Of a DNA stretch of 54,770 bases, positions 18,261 through 27,113 are shown piece after piece; within the stretch, counting starts at the first letter, position 1; each line of letters starts with the position of its first letter. Location: positions 1 through 54,770 of the forward strand of contig DASPJR010000036.1 in NCBI GenBank assembly GCA_035628505.1, given 5' to 3'. The notes beneath the pieces are model-generated. The model saw only the letters and a program-made list of their open reading frames with translations, searched no databases and was not told where the DNA came from. The DNA is from DASPJR01 sp035628505. Lineage in GTDB: Bacteria; Planctomycetota; SZUA-567; H5-PLA8. Made by a program: the position numbers and the translations under genes.

Positions 18261-19352
18261 ATGCTGCGCCTGCTGATTTTACTTCCTGCGTTCTGCCTGT
18301 TCGTCTCCGCTGCGGATACTGAGCCGGCGCGGCCGCGAAGTCACGCGCAAGCTGCGCGTGTGCTGCCAGGACTCTGCGGATCGTGGAGCTTCGATGAGCC
18401 GCACGGCAGCGAACTGGAAGACGCTTCGCCGCAGAAAAACGCTGCCACGCTGCAGGGCGGAGCGCGCCGCATTAAAGGAATACTGGGCAGCGCTGTGCGG
18501 CTGGACGGCAGTGGCGCTCATGTTCAAATGCGCCGCGAGCTGTCGCGCTGGCTGGGCGGAACGGCGTCGCTCGCCGCGTGGATTCGCACGCGCGCGAGCG
18601 GTTCGGCTTCTGTCTTCGAAGCGCCTGCACTCACCGGGGCTTTCGGGAGCTTTGCAGCTGACGGCATCGCCTGGGGCTGGCTGGATAAAGAAGGCCATAT
18701 CGGAGTTCAAGCAGGCGAAATTCCTGGCGCGCGCAGCCAGCGGCCCATTAACGACGGCCGCTGGCATCATGTGGTTCTCACGCGCGACAGCCGGACCGGT
18801 GATGTGACAGTCTTCGTCGACGGCCGCATCGAAGGCGAAGAATGTTCTGATTTCGGCCAGAAAAGCGCCGCCTTCGATTCGCTGGGACTCATCGAACGAG
18901 AGGGTGGAGATCCGGTCTTCTTCGATGGCGAGATAGACGACGTGCGTCTCTTCAATCGCGTTCTATCTCTTAGCGACGTTCAGTATCTGTATAAACGCAA
19001 AGACAAAGAAATCGCAGACAACAAAAAAAAGGCGGCGCGTGAAAACGAGAGTTCGGATGAACGCGCCAGTCATGAAGCCGATTCTGTTTCTGCCGCTGAG
19101 CGCAAAGAAAAGGAAGACGCGCATCACGAAAGCATCGTTGACGGCAAGGATTCTGAGAAGCAGAAGGACGGCGATGCCTTTAACGAAGTTGAGCAGAAAG
19201 ATGTTGAGCTTGAGAAAAAAGACGGCGATGCGAACGAGTCACGCCCGAAAAAGGATGAAGACGACGAAAGCGCCAGCAAGCGCCGCAGTTTGAAGAAGCG
19301 AAAAAACTCTGGCGCTTTTCGCAAGTCCTCGAGCGATGAACGCGAGCGTTGA
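18261..19352 (+). CDS. Secreted LamG/concanavalin-like protein with a highly charged tail
   Basis: I start at the ATG at 18261, which opens a signal peptide (MLRLLILLPAFCLFVSA), giving 363 residues; the frame is open further upstream to 18153. Residues about 38-245 are a LamG-type jelly roll with typical landmarks: GSWSFDE, GSAVRLDGSG, AAWIRT, GRWHHVVLTRD, VFVDGR and GEIDDVRLFNRVLS. The last 110 residues are almost all Glu, Lys, Asp, Ser and Arg. LamG domains usually bind glycans or act as surface modules, so a cell-surface role is inferred. It converges on the 1233-residue secreted protein. Confidence 0.78.
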   Translation: MLRLLILLPAFCLFVSAADTEPARPRSHAQAARVLPGLCGSWSFDEPHGSELEDASPQKNAATLQGGARRIKGILGSAVRLDGSGAHVQMRRELSRWLGGTASLAAWIRTRASGSASVFEAPALTGAFGSFAADGIAWGWLDKEGHIGVQAGEIPGARSQRPINDGRWHHVVLTRDSRTGDVTVFVDGRIEGEECSDFGQKSAAFDSLGLIEREGGDPVFFDGEIDDVRLFNRVLSLSDVQYLYKRKDKEIADNKKKAARENESSDERASHEADSVSAAERKEKEDAHHESIVDGKDSEKQKDGDAFNEVEQKDVELEKKDGDANESRPKKDEDDESASKRRSLKKRKNSGAFRKSSSDERER

Positions 19353-19367
19353 ACCCGCCGCCAGACC

Positions 19368-22300
19368 TTATTTCGCTTTGCTCGCCTTGCCCGACTTTCC
19401 CTGCGTTGCCTTGTAGAAAACCGCGCTCTGCCCGCCGTACACGTATTTGCTCGCGCCAGTAATGATGCCGACGGCAACGGGAATCTTCAGCGTCTCGCCG
19501 GCTGTGGTCTTGTCGGTCAGCCCGGCCGCCGCGAGCTCTGTGCGCACGCTCTTGCCTTTCACGCTGAAGGTCAGGACGCCGGCCTTTGCCGGACCGGGAG
19601 TGGCCGAGCCGCCTTTAAGGCTCAGCATGGCCAGGTTCTTGGGCGTCTTGCCTTTTGCATCGAGCGTGAACTGCTCAACCAGGTCGCCGAATTTTACGTT
19701 CACCTTCGTGTTAGCCGTCACAAAGCCCTCAGGAAGAATCAGCAGAAGCGAGGCCTTGATCGAATCTTTCGTCTGGCTCGTGAAGTTCAACGTGACGCTG
19801 ACCTTGTCCACCACGACCGTGCCGCCGCTGACGGGCACATCGGATGAGCTGTTCTTGTCCGTTCCGACGAGGTCTTCCTGGCTGTCGACGACGCCGTCGA
19901 AATCAGTATCGCCCAGCTCGGCGATGCGGATCGTCAGCGCCGCCGTCCCCGTGCCCGACGCATTCGTGGCGCTCAGGTTGACGATGAACGTTCCGGCCGC
20001 AGTCGGCGTTCCGCCGATGATGCCGCTGCTGGCATTGATCTGCAATCCGGGCGGCAGGCCGCTGGCGGCGTAAGAGGTGGGGTTTCCCGTGGCGATGATC
20101 GGATAGGTGAAGGCAAACCCGGCTGTGCCGGTGGCGGTGGCCGGTCCGGTAATCACCGGTGCCCCCGGCGTGCTTGAAATCGTCATCAGGATGCTGGCTG
20201 TACCAGTTCCTGTCGAGTTTGAAGCCGTGAGCGACACCGCGAAGGCGCCTTCAGCAGTTGGAATGCCTGAAATAATTCCCGTGCTGGTGTTGATACTCAG
20301 TCCCGGCGGCAGGCCGGTGGCGCTGTAGCTCTGCGGTGTATTGCTCGCGGTCACCGCGAAACTGAAATCGGCATTCACCGCGGCTGTGACATTGATGGCG
20401 CTGGTGATGACGGGGGTCGCAAACGTCTTGAACGCGGACGTGTTGCCGTTGGCGTCCGTCAATGTGGCCGTAATCTTGTTCAGCGTTGACGTATCGACTT
20501 CAATCTCGAAGCGCCCCGCCGCGGCGACGGCTTTACCCAGGAAAGTCGCCCCCTGGTCGCCGGGGTCGTTGAAGACCTCGATCGCACCATCCCGCGAGGC
20601 ATTGCCGCGGATCTTCACTTTTCGCACGCTGCTTCCGGGAGCGGCGATGACGTCCACGCCATCGTCCACAGGCGGCTGAATGCCGGCGTTGCTGCCGTCG
20701 AAGAGCCCGATTCCGCCGCGAATGTTCCCGGAGATGCTGTTGGTGCTGGCGGAGTTCCGCTGCGAATTGCCGGCGCGGACCTCGATGCCGGCGCCTCCAT
20801 TAAAGGAGACGGTGTTGCCTTCGCCGTTCTGCGCGCTGCCCACGCGGCTGTTCTGCGTACCGCGCGAGAGGAACACGCCGGCGCTGCCGTTTCCGACGGC
20901 CGCTTTGGTCGGAACGGAGTCGTCGCGTGTGGCCGCTCGCGGTGCGGTCGCGATGGCGGCTGCTCCAACGGTGTTGCCGATAATCACATTGCCGTCTGTA
21001 CCCACTCCGGAGATCGTGACGCCCTCGAAGGCATTGCCGCTGATGGCATTGGCTTCATCAGGGATGGCGCTGCCGATCACGTTGGACTTGGCCTGGTTCT
21101 GAATGAGGATTCCCGCGATGTTGGCCTGCGCCGCAGTGCCGGACGAATCCAGGCCGATCCAGCAGCCGCGCACGCTGTTGCCGTCCGTGCCGCTGCCGGT
21201 GATTTCAATTCCAAACGCGCCGCAGTTGCTGATGCGCAGCCCGTTGCCGTTCGGCCCCTTGCCGCTCGCGCGCGTTCCACCGATGAGATTGCTTTTCGCT
21301 CCGCCGCGAATGCTGATTCCCGACTGCGAGAAGCCCACCAGCGATAGTCCCTTGACGATGTTGCTGGACGAAGTGATCACCAGCCCCGCGGCCGAGCCCG
21401 CGCCGCTGCCGTTGAGAGTGACTCGCTGATCCTGTGCGTCCAGGATGACGTTGCCGTCATCCAGCGGCGGAAGTTCGCTGAGCACGTTGATCACCGTCGC
21501 GGCGTCTGAATTCGTCAGATCGAAGACTGTCTGGTCAAAGGTGATCGTGTCCCCGTTGCCGGCCTGCTCCATGCAAAAGCGCAGGCTCCCGCTGCCGGAA
21601 TCGTTCGTGTTCACGACCGTCCACACGCCCAGCGTGGTCTCATAGACGGTGAAGACGGCCGGCTCAGATGCAAATCCGCCCGGCGCCGGGTTGACGACAG
21701 TGATGCTCGCGCGGCCAGCCGTGAGCAGATCGCTTGCCGGTATGACGGCGCTCAGTTGCGTGCTGCTGGCGAAGCTGGTGGTTCGCGCGACGCCGTTCCA
21801 GTACACCGTCGCGCCATTCAGGAACGACGCACCGTTCACCGTCAGCGAGAAGCCCGCAGCATTCACAAGCGCTTTTGCCGGGCTTAGCGAACTGATGCTT
21901 GCTCGGGGGTTAAGCAGTTCAACGCGCACGCCGTCTGTGCCGGGATTGTCCAGCGCCGTGGCGATGTCCGGCTGCTGATCGCCGTTGAGGTCTCCGGCAA
22001 TCGAGAACATACCCACGCCGGGCACGGAGAACTGAAAATCGGTCGCGGTCTGAAACGTGCCGTCGCCGTTGCCTTTCAATCCGAACAGACTCGGCACGGC
22101 CGTGCCGACGTCAGTGACCATCAGCAGGTCCAGCTTTCCATCGCGCGTGACATCGGCGACCGCGAAGTTGGGGTTCACGATGTCCGGAAGCCCGTCGTTG
22201 TTGTAGGGAAAAACGGGATTATTGGAGATGTTCTGAAACGTGCCGTCGCCGTTTCCCAGGAAGATGCTGATGGTGTTGCTGGTCGGCGTGGGCGAGAGCA

Positions 22301-23069
22301 GCACGCCGAAATCGATTTTTCCGTCATTGTTGAAATCCGCGGTGCTGACGAAGCGCGGCGCCGAACCGGTGGCGATATTGATCGCGTTTGTGTTAAAGGT
22401 GCCGTCGCCATTGCCGAAAAGCATCGAGACGCGATTTCCTGCGGCGATCGCAGCGACCAGATCGGTAAAGCCGTCGCTGTTGAAATCTCCACTGGCGATC
22501 CACGAGGGAGCTCCGGTGAGGCTGTAATGCGTGGGCGCCGAAAAATTGCCCGAACCGGAATTGGTGACGATGCTGATGGAGTTCGAGCCGTTATTGGCCG
22601 ACGCGATATCGGGCCGCCCGTCTCCGTTGAAGTCCACGATGACCAGCGCAAGCGGCAGCGTTCCCACCGTGACCGGCACCACCGTGGCACCGGCAAATCC
22701 GCCGCCGGCGTTCTGCAGAATCACGCGCACGGTTGTGCTCGCGGCGGTGCGGTTGCCCGTCACGATGTCCAGCCTGCCGTCACCGTTGAAATCGGCGAGC
22801 GCCACGAAGTTTGGATCGCTGATGCCGGCAATATTAGGCTGCGCTGTGAAAGCGCCGGTTCCGCCTGCATCGTTGTGCAGAATCGAGATTACATCCGCAT
22901 TAATGCCGCTGGCGACCACCAGGTCCGGAAAGCCGTCACCGTTCAGATCGCCGCTGGTGATATGGACGGGATCGGTTCCCAGGTTGTACGATGCCGACCC
23001 GGCGTGCGCGGGCGGAGCAATCAGTAGCAGAAACAGTGTGCAGGCAAGTGAACTCAGCAGGCACTTCAT
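19368..23069 (-). CDS. Giant secreted FG-GAP/VCBS, IPT and beta-helix protein
   Basis: A 1233-residue protein with a signal peptide ending LIAPPAHAGS and an AAGGAGCG ribosome-binding site. Residues about 27-385 are seven or so FG-GAP/VCBS units (DLNGDGFPDLVVA, DFNGDGRLDIVTG), a calcium-binding propeller. An IPT/TIG Ig-like domain covers about 390-475. From 480 (WTVVNTNDSGSGSLR) a right-handed parallel beta-helix runs to about 870. Two putative Ig (He_PIG) domains follow at about 890-1050 (YSATGLPPGLSINTSTGIISG). A calcium-loop segment (DTDFDGVVDSQED) and a C-terminal domain of about 150 residues close the protein. The architecture indicates a surface or secreted adhesin-like protein. No enzyme active site is recognised. 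Confidence 0.87.
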   Translation of the reverse strand: MKCLLSSLACTLFLLLIAPPAHAGSASYNLGTDPVHITSGDLNGDGFPDLVVASGINADVISILHNDAGGTGAFTAQPNIAGISDPNFVALADFNGDGRLDIVTGNRTAASTTVRVILQNAGGGFAGATVVPVTVGTLPLALVIVDFNGDGRPDIASANNGSNSISIVTNSGSGNFSAPTHYSLTGAPSWIASGDFNSDGFTDLVAAIAAGNRVSMLFGNGDGTFNTNAINIATGSAPRFVSTADFNNDGKIDFGVLLSPTPTSNTISIFLGNGDGTFQNISNNPVFPYNNDGLPDIVNPNFAVADVTRDGKLDLLMVTDVGTAVPSLFGLKGNGDGTFQTATDFQFSVPGVGMFSIAGDLNGDQQPDIATALDNPGTDGVRVELLNPRASISSLSPAKALVNAAGFSLTVNGASFLNGATVYWNGVARTTSFASSTQLSAVIPASDLLTAGRASITVVNPAPGGFASEPAVFTVYETTLGVWTVVNTNDSGSGSLRFCMEQAGNGDTITFDQTVFDLTNSDAATVINVLSELPPLDDGNVILDAQDQRVTLNGSGAGSAAGLVITSSSNIVKGLSLVGFSQSGISIRGGAKSNLIGGTRASGKGPNGNGLRISNCGAFGIEITGSGTDGNSVRGCWIGLDSSGTAAQANIAGILIQNQAKSNVIGSAIPDEANAISGNAFEGVTISGVGTDGNVIIGNTVGAAAIATAPRAATRDDSVPTKAAVGNGSAGVFLSRGTQNSRVGSAQNGEGNTVSFNGGAGIEVRAGNSQRNSASTNSISGNIRGGIGLFDGSNAGIQPPVDDGVDVIAAPGSSVRKVKIRGNASRDGAIEVFNDPGDQGATFLGKAVAAAGRFEIEVDTSTLNKITATLTDANGNTSAFKTFATPVITSAINVTAAVNADFSFAVTASNTPQSYSATGLPPGLSINTSTGIISGIPTAEGAFAVSLTASNSTGTGTASILMTISSTPGAPVITGPATATGTAGFAFTYPIIATGNPTSYAASGLPPGLQINASSGIIGGTPTAAGTFIVNLSATNASGTGTAALTIRIAELGDTDFDGVVDSQEDLVGTDKNSSSDVPVSGGTVVVDKVSVTLNFTSQTKDSIKASLLLILPEGFVTANTKVNVKFGDLVEQFTLDAKGKTPKNLAMLSLKGGSATPGPAKAGVLTFSVKGKSVRTELAAAGLTDKTTAGETLKIPVAVGIITGASKYVYGGQSAVFYKATQGKSGKASKAK

Positions 23070-23189
23070 GGGCGCTCCTTATCTGCAGGTGGCAACATCG
23101 CACGATCAATTGAAGCACACTTTACGAATGAAAATGCCGGCCGCCACCGTAATTATTGCGCAACAAAGTGAAAGCTCTCGCGTCTCATA

Positions 23190-23219
23190 TTGACGGCTCC
23201 GTGCTTCTCCAGCACAATG
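23190..23219 (+). promoter_or_regulatory. Candidate promoter of the FHA-kinase gene
   Basis: TTGACG (23190-23195), an 18-base spacer and ACAATG (23214-23219) lie just before the kinase gene in a divergent spacer of about 180 bases. The match is moderate. Confidence 0.3.
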
Positions 23220-23250
23220 TGGGGAACGGCTTCAGGCGGGAGTGATCCGA

Positions 23251-25872
23251 GTGGCTAAGCTCGTCATCAAAAACGGTCGGCATGCCGGCGCTGAGTACAA
23301 ACTCACCAGCGGCCGCATGGTCATGGGCCGCCGCTCCGCCTGCGCCATTCCCATTCCCGACGAGAAAGCGTCGCGCGAGCACGCCGCGATCATCGAGAAG
23401 AATGGCCAGTTCGTTGTCCAGGACCTCTCTCGCAACGGAACGCTGGTCAATGGGCGGCCCGCCTCCAAGACAGAAGAAGGCACGCCGCTGAACTTCGGCG
23501 ATCGCATCAAAATCGGCGACACCGAGATGGAACTCATCGACGAGAAGATTGTCGAAGAGTCCACCGCGAATATCGACATTCCCGGCTACACGATTCTCGA
23601 CCGCATCGGCGCCGGCGGCATGGGTACGGTGTACAAGGCCAAGCAGATCTCCATGGACCGCGTCGTTGCGCTGAAGATCCTGAACGAACGCTACTCGTCA
23701 AACAGCGAATTCGTGGACCGCTTCATCCGGGAAGCGCGCGCTGCCGGCAAGCTCAATCATCCGCACGTCATCCACGTTCACGACATTTCTCGCGCCAACG
23801 GCCGGCACTATTTTTCGATGGAGTACGTTGACGGGCCCTCAGTGAAGGAACTGCTGAAGCTCGAAAAGAAAATCGACGTCAACCGCGCCCTCGACATCAC
23901 GCTGCAGACCGCCAAGGCGCTTGAGTTCGCGCACGAAAACAAGATCGTCCATCGCGACGTCAAGCCTGACAACATCATGCTCACCAAGGAAGGCATCGTG
24001 AAACTTGCCGACCTGGGCATCGCCAAGACCTTTGAAGAAGGCGCCGCGAGCGCGAAGGAAGCGCGGCGCGTGATGGGCACGCCGCATTACATGGCTCCCG
24101 AGCAGGCGCTGGGCAAGCCGATCGACCACCGCGTCGATATTTACTCGCTGGGCGCGACGTTCTATCACATGGTTACCGGCACGACGCCTTTCGCAGGCGC
24201 TACGGCGCATGAGATCCTGAAAGCTCACATTCAGCAGTCGCTGCCGGCCATCCAGGAGCTGAATCCGAAAGTTCCAGATCCGGTCTGCTTCATCATTGAA
24301 CGCATGATGGCCAAGCTGCCGGAGAAACGTTACGGCGACATGACGCGTCTGATCGCCGATATCGAACGCGTGCAGAAGGGCGTCATTGCCGGTATCGACC
24401 GCATCGAAGCCGGCGATTCGACCATCATGCGCGCCGTAAAAGACGGCGGCAAGGCGCCTGACAAGAAGAAAGAAGTTGATTCGGAAGAAGCACCGACTGG
24501 CGAACAGAAAAAGATCCCCGCTCCCGTGATGGCGCTGGCGCTCGCGGCCGTTTTCATTCTCGTCGTCGCTGCTGTAATTTTCATTGCGCAGCAGTTCAAG
24601 CCGCAGGAAACCGGCACGGCCACGAACACGACGCAGCAGACCACGGATCCCGGCACTGGAACGGTCGCTACGCCCGGCATCAACCGCAGCCACGCCGAGG
24701 CCAAAAAGCTTCTTGAAGCCGCGCTCGCCGCGCAGAATGCCAACGACCCCTCCGAGTACGTGGGAAAGCTCGAAGAGATTCGCAGCAAGTACCCGACCTC
24801 GCTGGAAGCCGATGAGGCCATCAAGCTGCTCGACCAGTACGCCGCCGCAAGCAAAGAGGCCGACAAGAAGAAAGCCGAGACGCTTATTTCAGAGGCCAAA
24901 GCGCTTGAGACGTCGGGCAAGCTGGCCGAGAGCATTGCAAAGTACAAAGCAGCCGCCGACGCAGCAAAAAACTTTCCGGAGATAAGCGAGCCCGCCAAGA
25001 CGGCGCAGGCCAATCTGCAGAAGAAGCTCGACGCCGAGACGGCGAAGACGATCGAGGACGCGTATCGCGGCGCCATGGATACGGCCTCTTCAGCGCGCAC
25101 AAAACAGGATTATGATGCCGCACGCGCGGCGCTGCAGGGGTTCCTCGGCAAATACGACAACGCGCCGCAGAAGAACGACATCCAGACAGCGCTGGATAAG
25201 GTCAACGCCGAGGCTGCCGCAAAGTACAAGGAAGTCGAAACGGCCGTCACGCAGATGGATATTCCCGCCGCGCTCGCCGCATGGGATCAGTACACCACGC
25301 GCGTGAAGGATTCCACCAAAGCCGACGATGTTAAAGCCGCGAAGGAAAACCTGGAAGGCCGCGCCGATCAATTTGCCACTGAGGAGCTGACCAGGAGCAG
25401 CGAGAAGGCGAAGAAGTACGACTTTCTGGAAGCGCTCAACATCGCCAACGGAGTGGTCAAGAAGCTTGCGGGCATCAAGAAGTGGGAAGACATCGCGAAG
25501 CAGAAGGCGGATTCAATCCGCCGCCAGAAGGATTTGCACAATAAGTTCCTCACCTCTGCCGCGGAAAAGCTGAAAGGCGGGCCCGTCGCGGTGCCGTTCT
25601 TCGTCGTGCCGCAGTTTGCGAATGTGAAGTGGAAGGCTTCAAAGGTCAGCGGCGAACAGATTTCTCTCGACGCCGTCCCGGTCACTGCCGCACCGGGCCT
25701 GATGAAGCGCATGAGCGAACTGCCGCCCAAAGACCAGTACGAGTTTTACATGCTCTTCCTGCCCAAGGAACAGAGCGCCGACGATCACAAGGCGCTCGCC
25801 GCTTTCTGTGCCGAACGCGGCATGGGCCCAGAGGCGCAGAACCACGAGCTCAAAGCGGGCTCCGGGCAATAA
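23251..25872 (+). CDS. Membrane-anchored Ser/Thr protein kinase with an N-terminal FHA domain
   Basis: An 873-residue protein. I choose the GTG at 23251 because GGGAG lies eight bases upstream and the FHA domain begins at once; a GTG at 23242 is possible. The FHA domain (about 1-100) has GRR, SREHA and NGTLVNG, the phosphothreonine-binding residues. The kinase (about 110-370) has GAGGMGTVYKA, VALKIL, HRDVKPDN, a DLG in place of DFG, and APEQ, so it should be active. One membrane helix lies at about 427-447. The outer 420 residues are mostly helical, with TPR-like repeats and coiled coil. By family knowledge it would phosphorylate FHA-bound targets in response to an outside cue. Confidence 0.92.
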   Translation: MAKLVIKNGRHAGAEYKLTSGRMVMGRRSACAIPIPDEKASREHAAIIEKNGQFVVQDLSRNGTLVNGRPASKTEEGTPLNFGDRIKIGDTEMELIDEKIVEESTANIDIPGYTILDRIGAGGMGTVYKAKQISMDRVVALKILNERYSSNSEFVDRFIREARAAGKLNHPHVIHVHDISRANGRHYFSMEYVDGPSVKELLKLEKKIDVNRALDITLQTAKALEFAHENKIVHRDVKPDNIMLTKEGIVKLADLGIAKTFEEGAASAKEARRVMGTPHYMAPEQALGKPIDHRVDIYSLGATFYHMVTGTTPFAGATAHEILKAHIQQSLPAIQELNPKVPDPVCFIIERMMAKLPEKRYGDMTRLIADIERVQKGVIAGIDRIEAGDSTIMRAVKDGGKAPDKKKEVDSEEAPTGEQKKIPAPVMALALAAVFILVVAAVIFIAQQFKPQETGTATNTTQQTTDPGTGTVATPGINRSHAEAKKLLEAALAAQNANDPSEYVGKLEEIRSKYPTSLEADEAIKLLDQYAAASKEADKKKAETLISEAKALETSGKLAESIAKYKAAADAAKNFPEISEPAKTAQANLQKKLDAETAKTIEDAYRGAMDTASSARTKQDYDAARAALQGFLGKYDNAPQKNDIQTALDKVNAEAAAKYKEVETAVTQMDIPAALAAWDQYTTRVKDSTKADDVKAAKENLEGRADQFATEELTRSSEKAKKYDFLEALNIANGVVKKLAGIKKWEDIAKQKADSIRRQKDLHNKFLTSAAEKLKGGPVAVPFFVVPQFANVKWKASKVSGEQISLDAVPVTAAPGLMKRMSELPPKDQYEFYMLFLPKEQSADDHKALAAFCAERGMGPEAQNHELKAGSGQ

Positions 25873-25892
25873 TCATTTCGGTTTTTTCGAAT

Positions 25893-25932
25893 CAAATTAC
25901 GGATAGCTGATAGCGGATTCGGATAGCGGATT
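25893..25932 (-). repeat. Short-period AATCCG/GATAGC repeat
   Basis: Plus-strand text reads TTACGGATAGC, TGATAGCGGATTC and GGATAGCGGATTG, a degenerate motif of about 9-11 bases. It abuts the left end of the nested palindromic element. A related motif, in the opposite orientation, precedes the secA stop at 51391-51430. Confidence 0.5.
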
Positions 25933-26078
25933 GGGTGGTCCAGACGACAGCGTCGTCTGGACGCGCCAGCGCAAGAGGTTACTTCCTGCGCGTTGCCCGT
26001 ACGCAAACATTTGGCGACGCGAATGATGTAACCTCTTGCGCTTCGCGCCCAGACGGCTGCGCCGTCCGGGCCACCCAA
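25931..26078. repeat. Nested palindromic element, copy A
   Basis: A 148-bp inverted repeat. The ends are TTGGGTGGTCC (25931-25941) and GGGCCACCCAA (26068-26078). Inside each end is a small hairpin: CCAGACGAC-AGC-GTCGTCTGG (25940-25960) and a near-perfect GACGGC-TGC-GCCGTC (26048-26070). Inner arms GCGCAAGAGGTTAC (25969-25982) and its perfect inverse (26028-26041) enclose a 45-base centre. It lies between the 3' ends of the kinase and FkbM genes. Copy B at 31935-32107 has the same plan. No transposase gene is seen, so this is a REPIN- or MITE-like, non-autonomous element. Confidence 0.85.
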
Positions 26079-26101
26079 CTCCCTTGGGCAACCCGGGCAC
26101 T

Positions 26102-26971
26102 CTACTTCTTGGTACACAGCACATTTGTTGCGTTGTAGTCAGGGCTGACCGTTGCGGCGCGTAGCGGGTTGTACGGCTTGCCATTTTTCAGCGCGTAGAT
26201 CTCGTAGCCAAACGACTCGATCAGCAGGCAGAGCTCGCGGCTGTTTGTGCCGCCGGCTTTGAGATCCTCCGGCGAGATCTCGATCAGCAGATCGGGCGCA
26301 AATTTCTGCAAAGTTTTCGCGCCGCCTTTCAAAAGCTTCGGCTCGGCGCCCTGGATATCGATTTTCATCAGATCGATGCGTGGCACGGCGTGCGTTGCAA
26401 CGAAATCATCGAGCGTCATCGTTTCGATTTCGAGGCTCCTGCAAAGCACCTCGCTCGTCGAAACCAGCGACGCCAGGCCCTGGTTGCTGGCCGTGGAGTC
26501 CGCATGTGCAATCGTCGCTTTGCCCGTTGCGTCCGAAAGCGCGAGCTGAAACGGGCGGACGATATTTTGAAGAGTGTTGCGCTCGACGTGGCTCTTCAGC
26601 CGGGCGAAAATTTCGGGAATCGGCTCAAACGCGTACACCGAACCGGTGGCGCCGGCGCGCGCAGCCATGTGCAGCGCCATCTCGCCGAGGTTGGCGCCCA
26701 CGTCGAAGCAGATCATCCCGGGCTCAACCAACCGCTCAATGACGCCGTGAAGCTCCAAGTCGTAGCAGCCGAACGCGATGATGTTGCGGTCAATATGGTA
26801 ATGCGGCGAAAGATTAAGCTCATGGCCCCATGCGTTGCGCTGCCACGAAAACTGCGCTTCAGTGAATGCGCGGCGGCCGAGCGCATCATAAATCCGCCGC
26901 GGGCGAATGCCGCCTACAGGGCGGCCGATCACGCAGGCGAGCTGAAAGAGAGCACGGTAGAGGGCGCGCAT
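26102..26971 (-). CDS. FkbM-family SAM-dependent methyltransferase
   Basis: A 289-residue protein from the ATG at 26971; the frame is open to an ATG at 27088 (328 residues), but that longer start would overlap the promoter side of the divergent GlcG gene. The methyltransferase core spans about 85-250: motif I FDVGANLGEMAL, YAFEPIPEIFARL, then TMTLDDFV and IDLMKIDIQGAEP, the FkbM signature (PF05050). These enzymes are known to O-methylate sugars or small metabolites, often in surface polysaccharide synthesis. The substrate here is unknown. No clear ribosome-binding site is visible. Confidence 0.85.
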   Translation of the reverse strand: MRALYRALFQLACVIGRPVGGIRPRRIYDALGRRAFTEAQFSWQRNAWGHELNLSPHYHIDRNIIAFGCYDLELHGVIERLVEPGMICFDVGANLGEMALHMAARAGATGSVYAFEPIPEIFARLKSHVERNTLQNIVRPFQLALSDATGKATIAHADSTASNQGLASLVSTSEVLCRSLEIETMTLDDFVATHAVPRIDLMKIDIQGAEPKLLKGGAKTLQKFAPDLLIEISPEDLKAGGTNSRELCLLIESFGYEIYALKNGKPYNPLRAATVSPDYNATNVLCTKK

Positions 26972-27113
26972 GAAAGGAGTTCTACCGTGGTCGCAGCACG
27001 TTCGCGAGGCACACTTTGAATGGATGCAAATTTCGTGTTTGACATTCTCCATTTCGCGCGCAAACTCTGGCTCAAACATTTTTGTCATACATTTTCTAAG
27101 GAGGAGTTTTCAG

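Noticed and set aside
25897..26184. 95-codon leftward ORF over the palindromic element
   Set aside because: It is the palindromic element read in frame plus the end of the FkbM region; the same kind of frame does not persist in copy B.
26972..27088. Longer start of the FkbM methyltransferase
   Set aside because: The extra 39 residues are Cys- and charge-rich, unlike the family, and would overlap the upstream region of the divergent GlcG gene.
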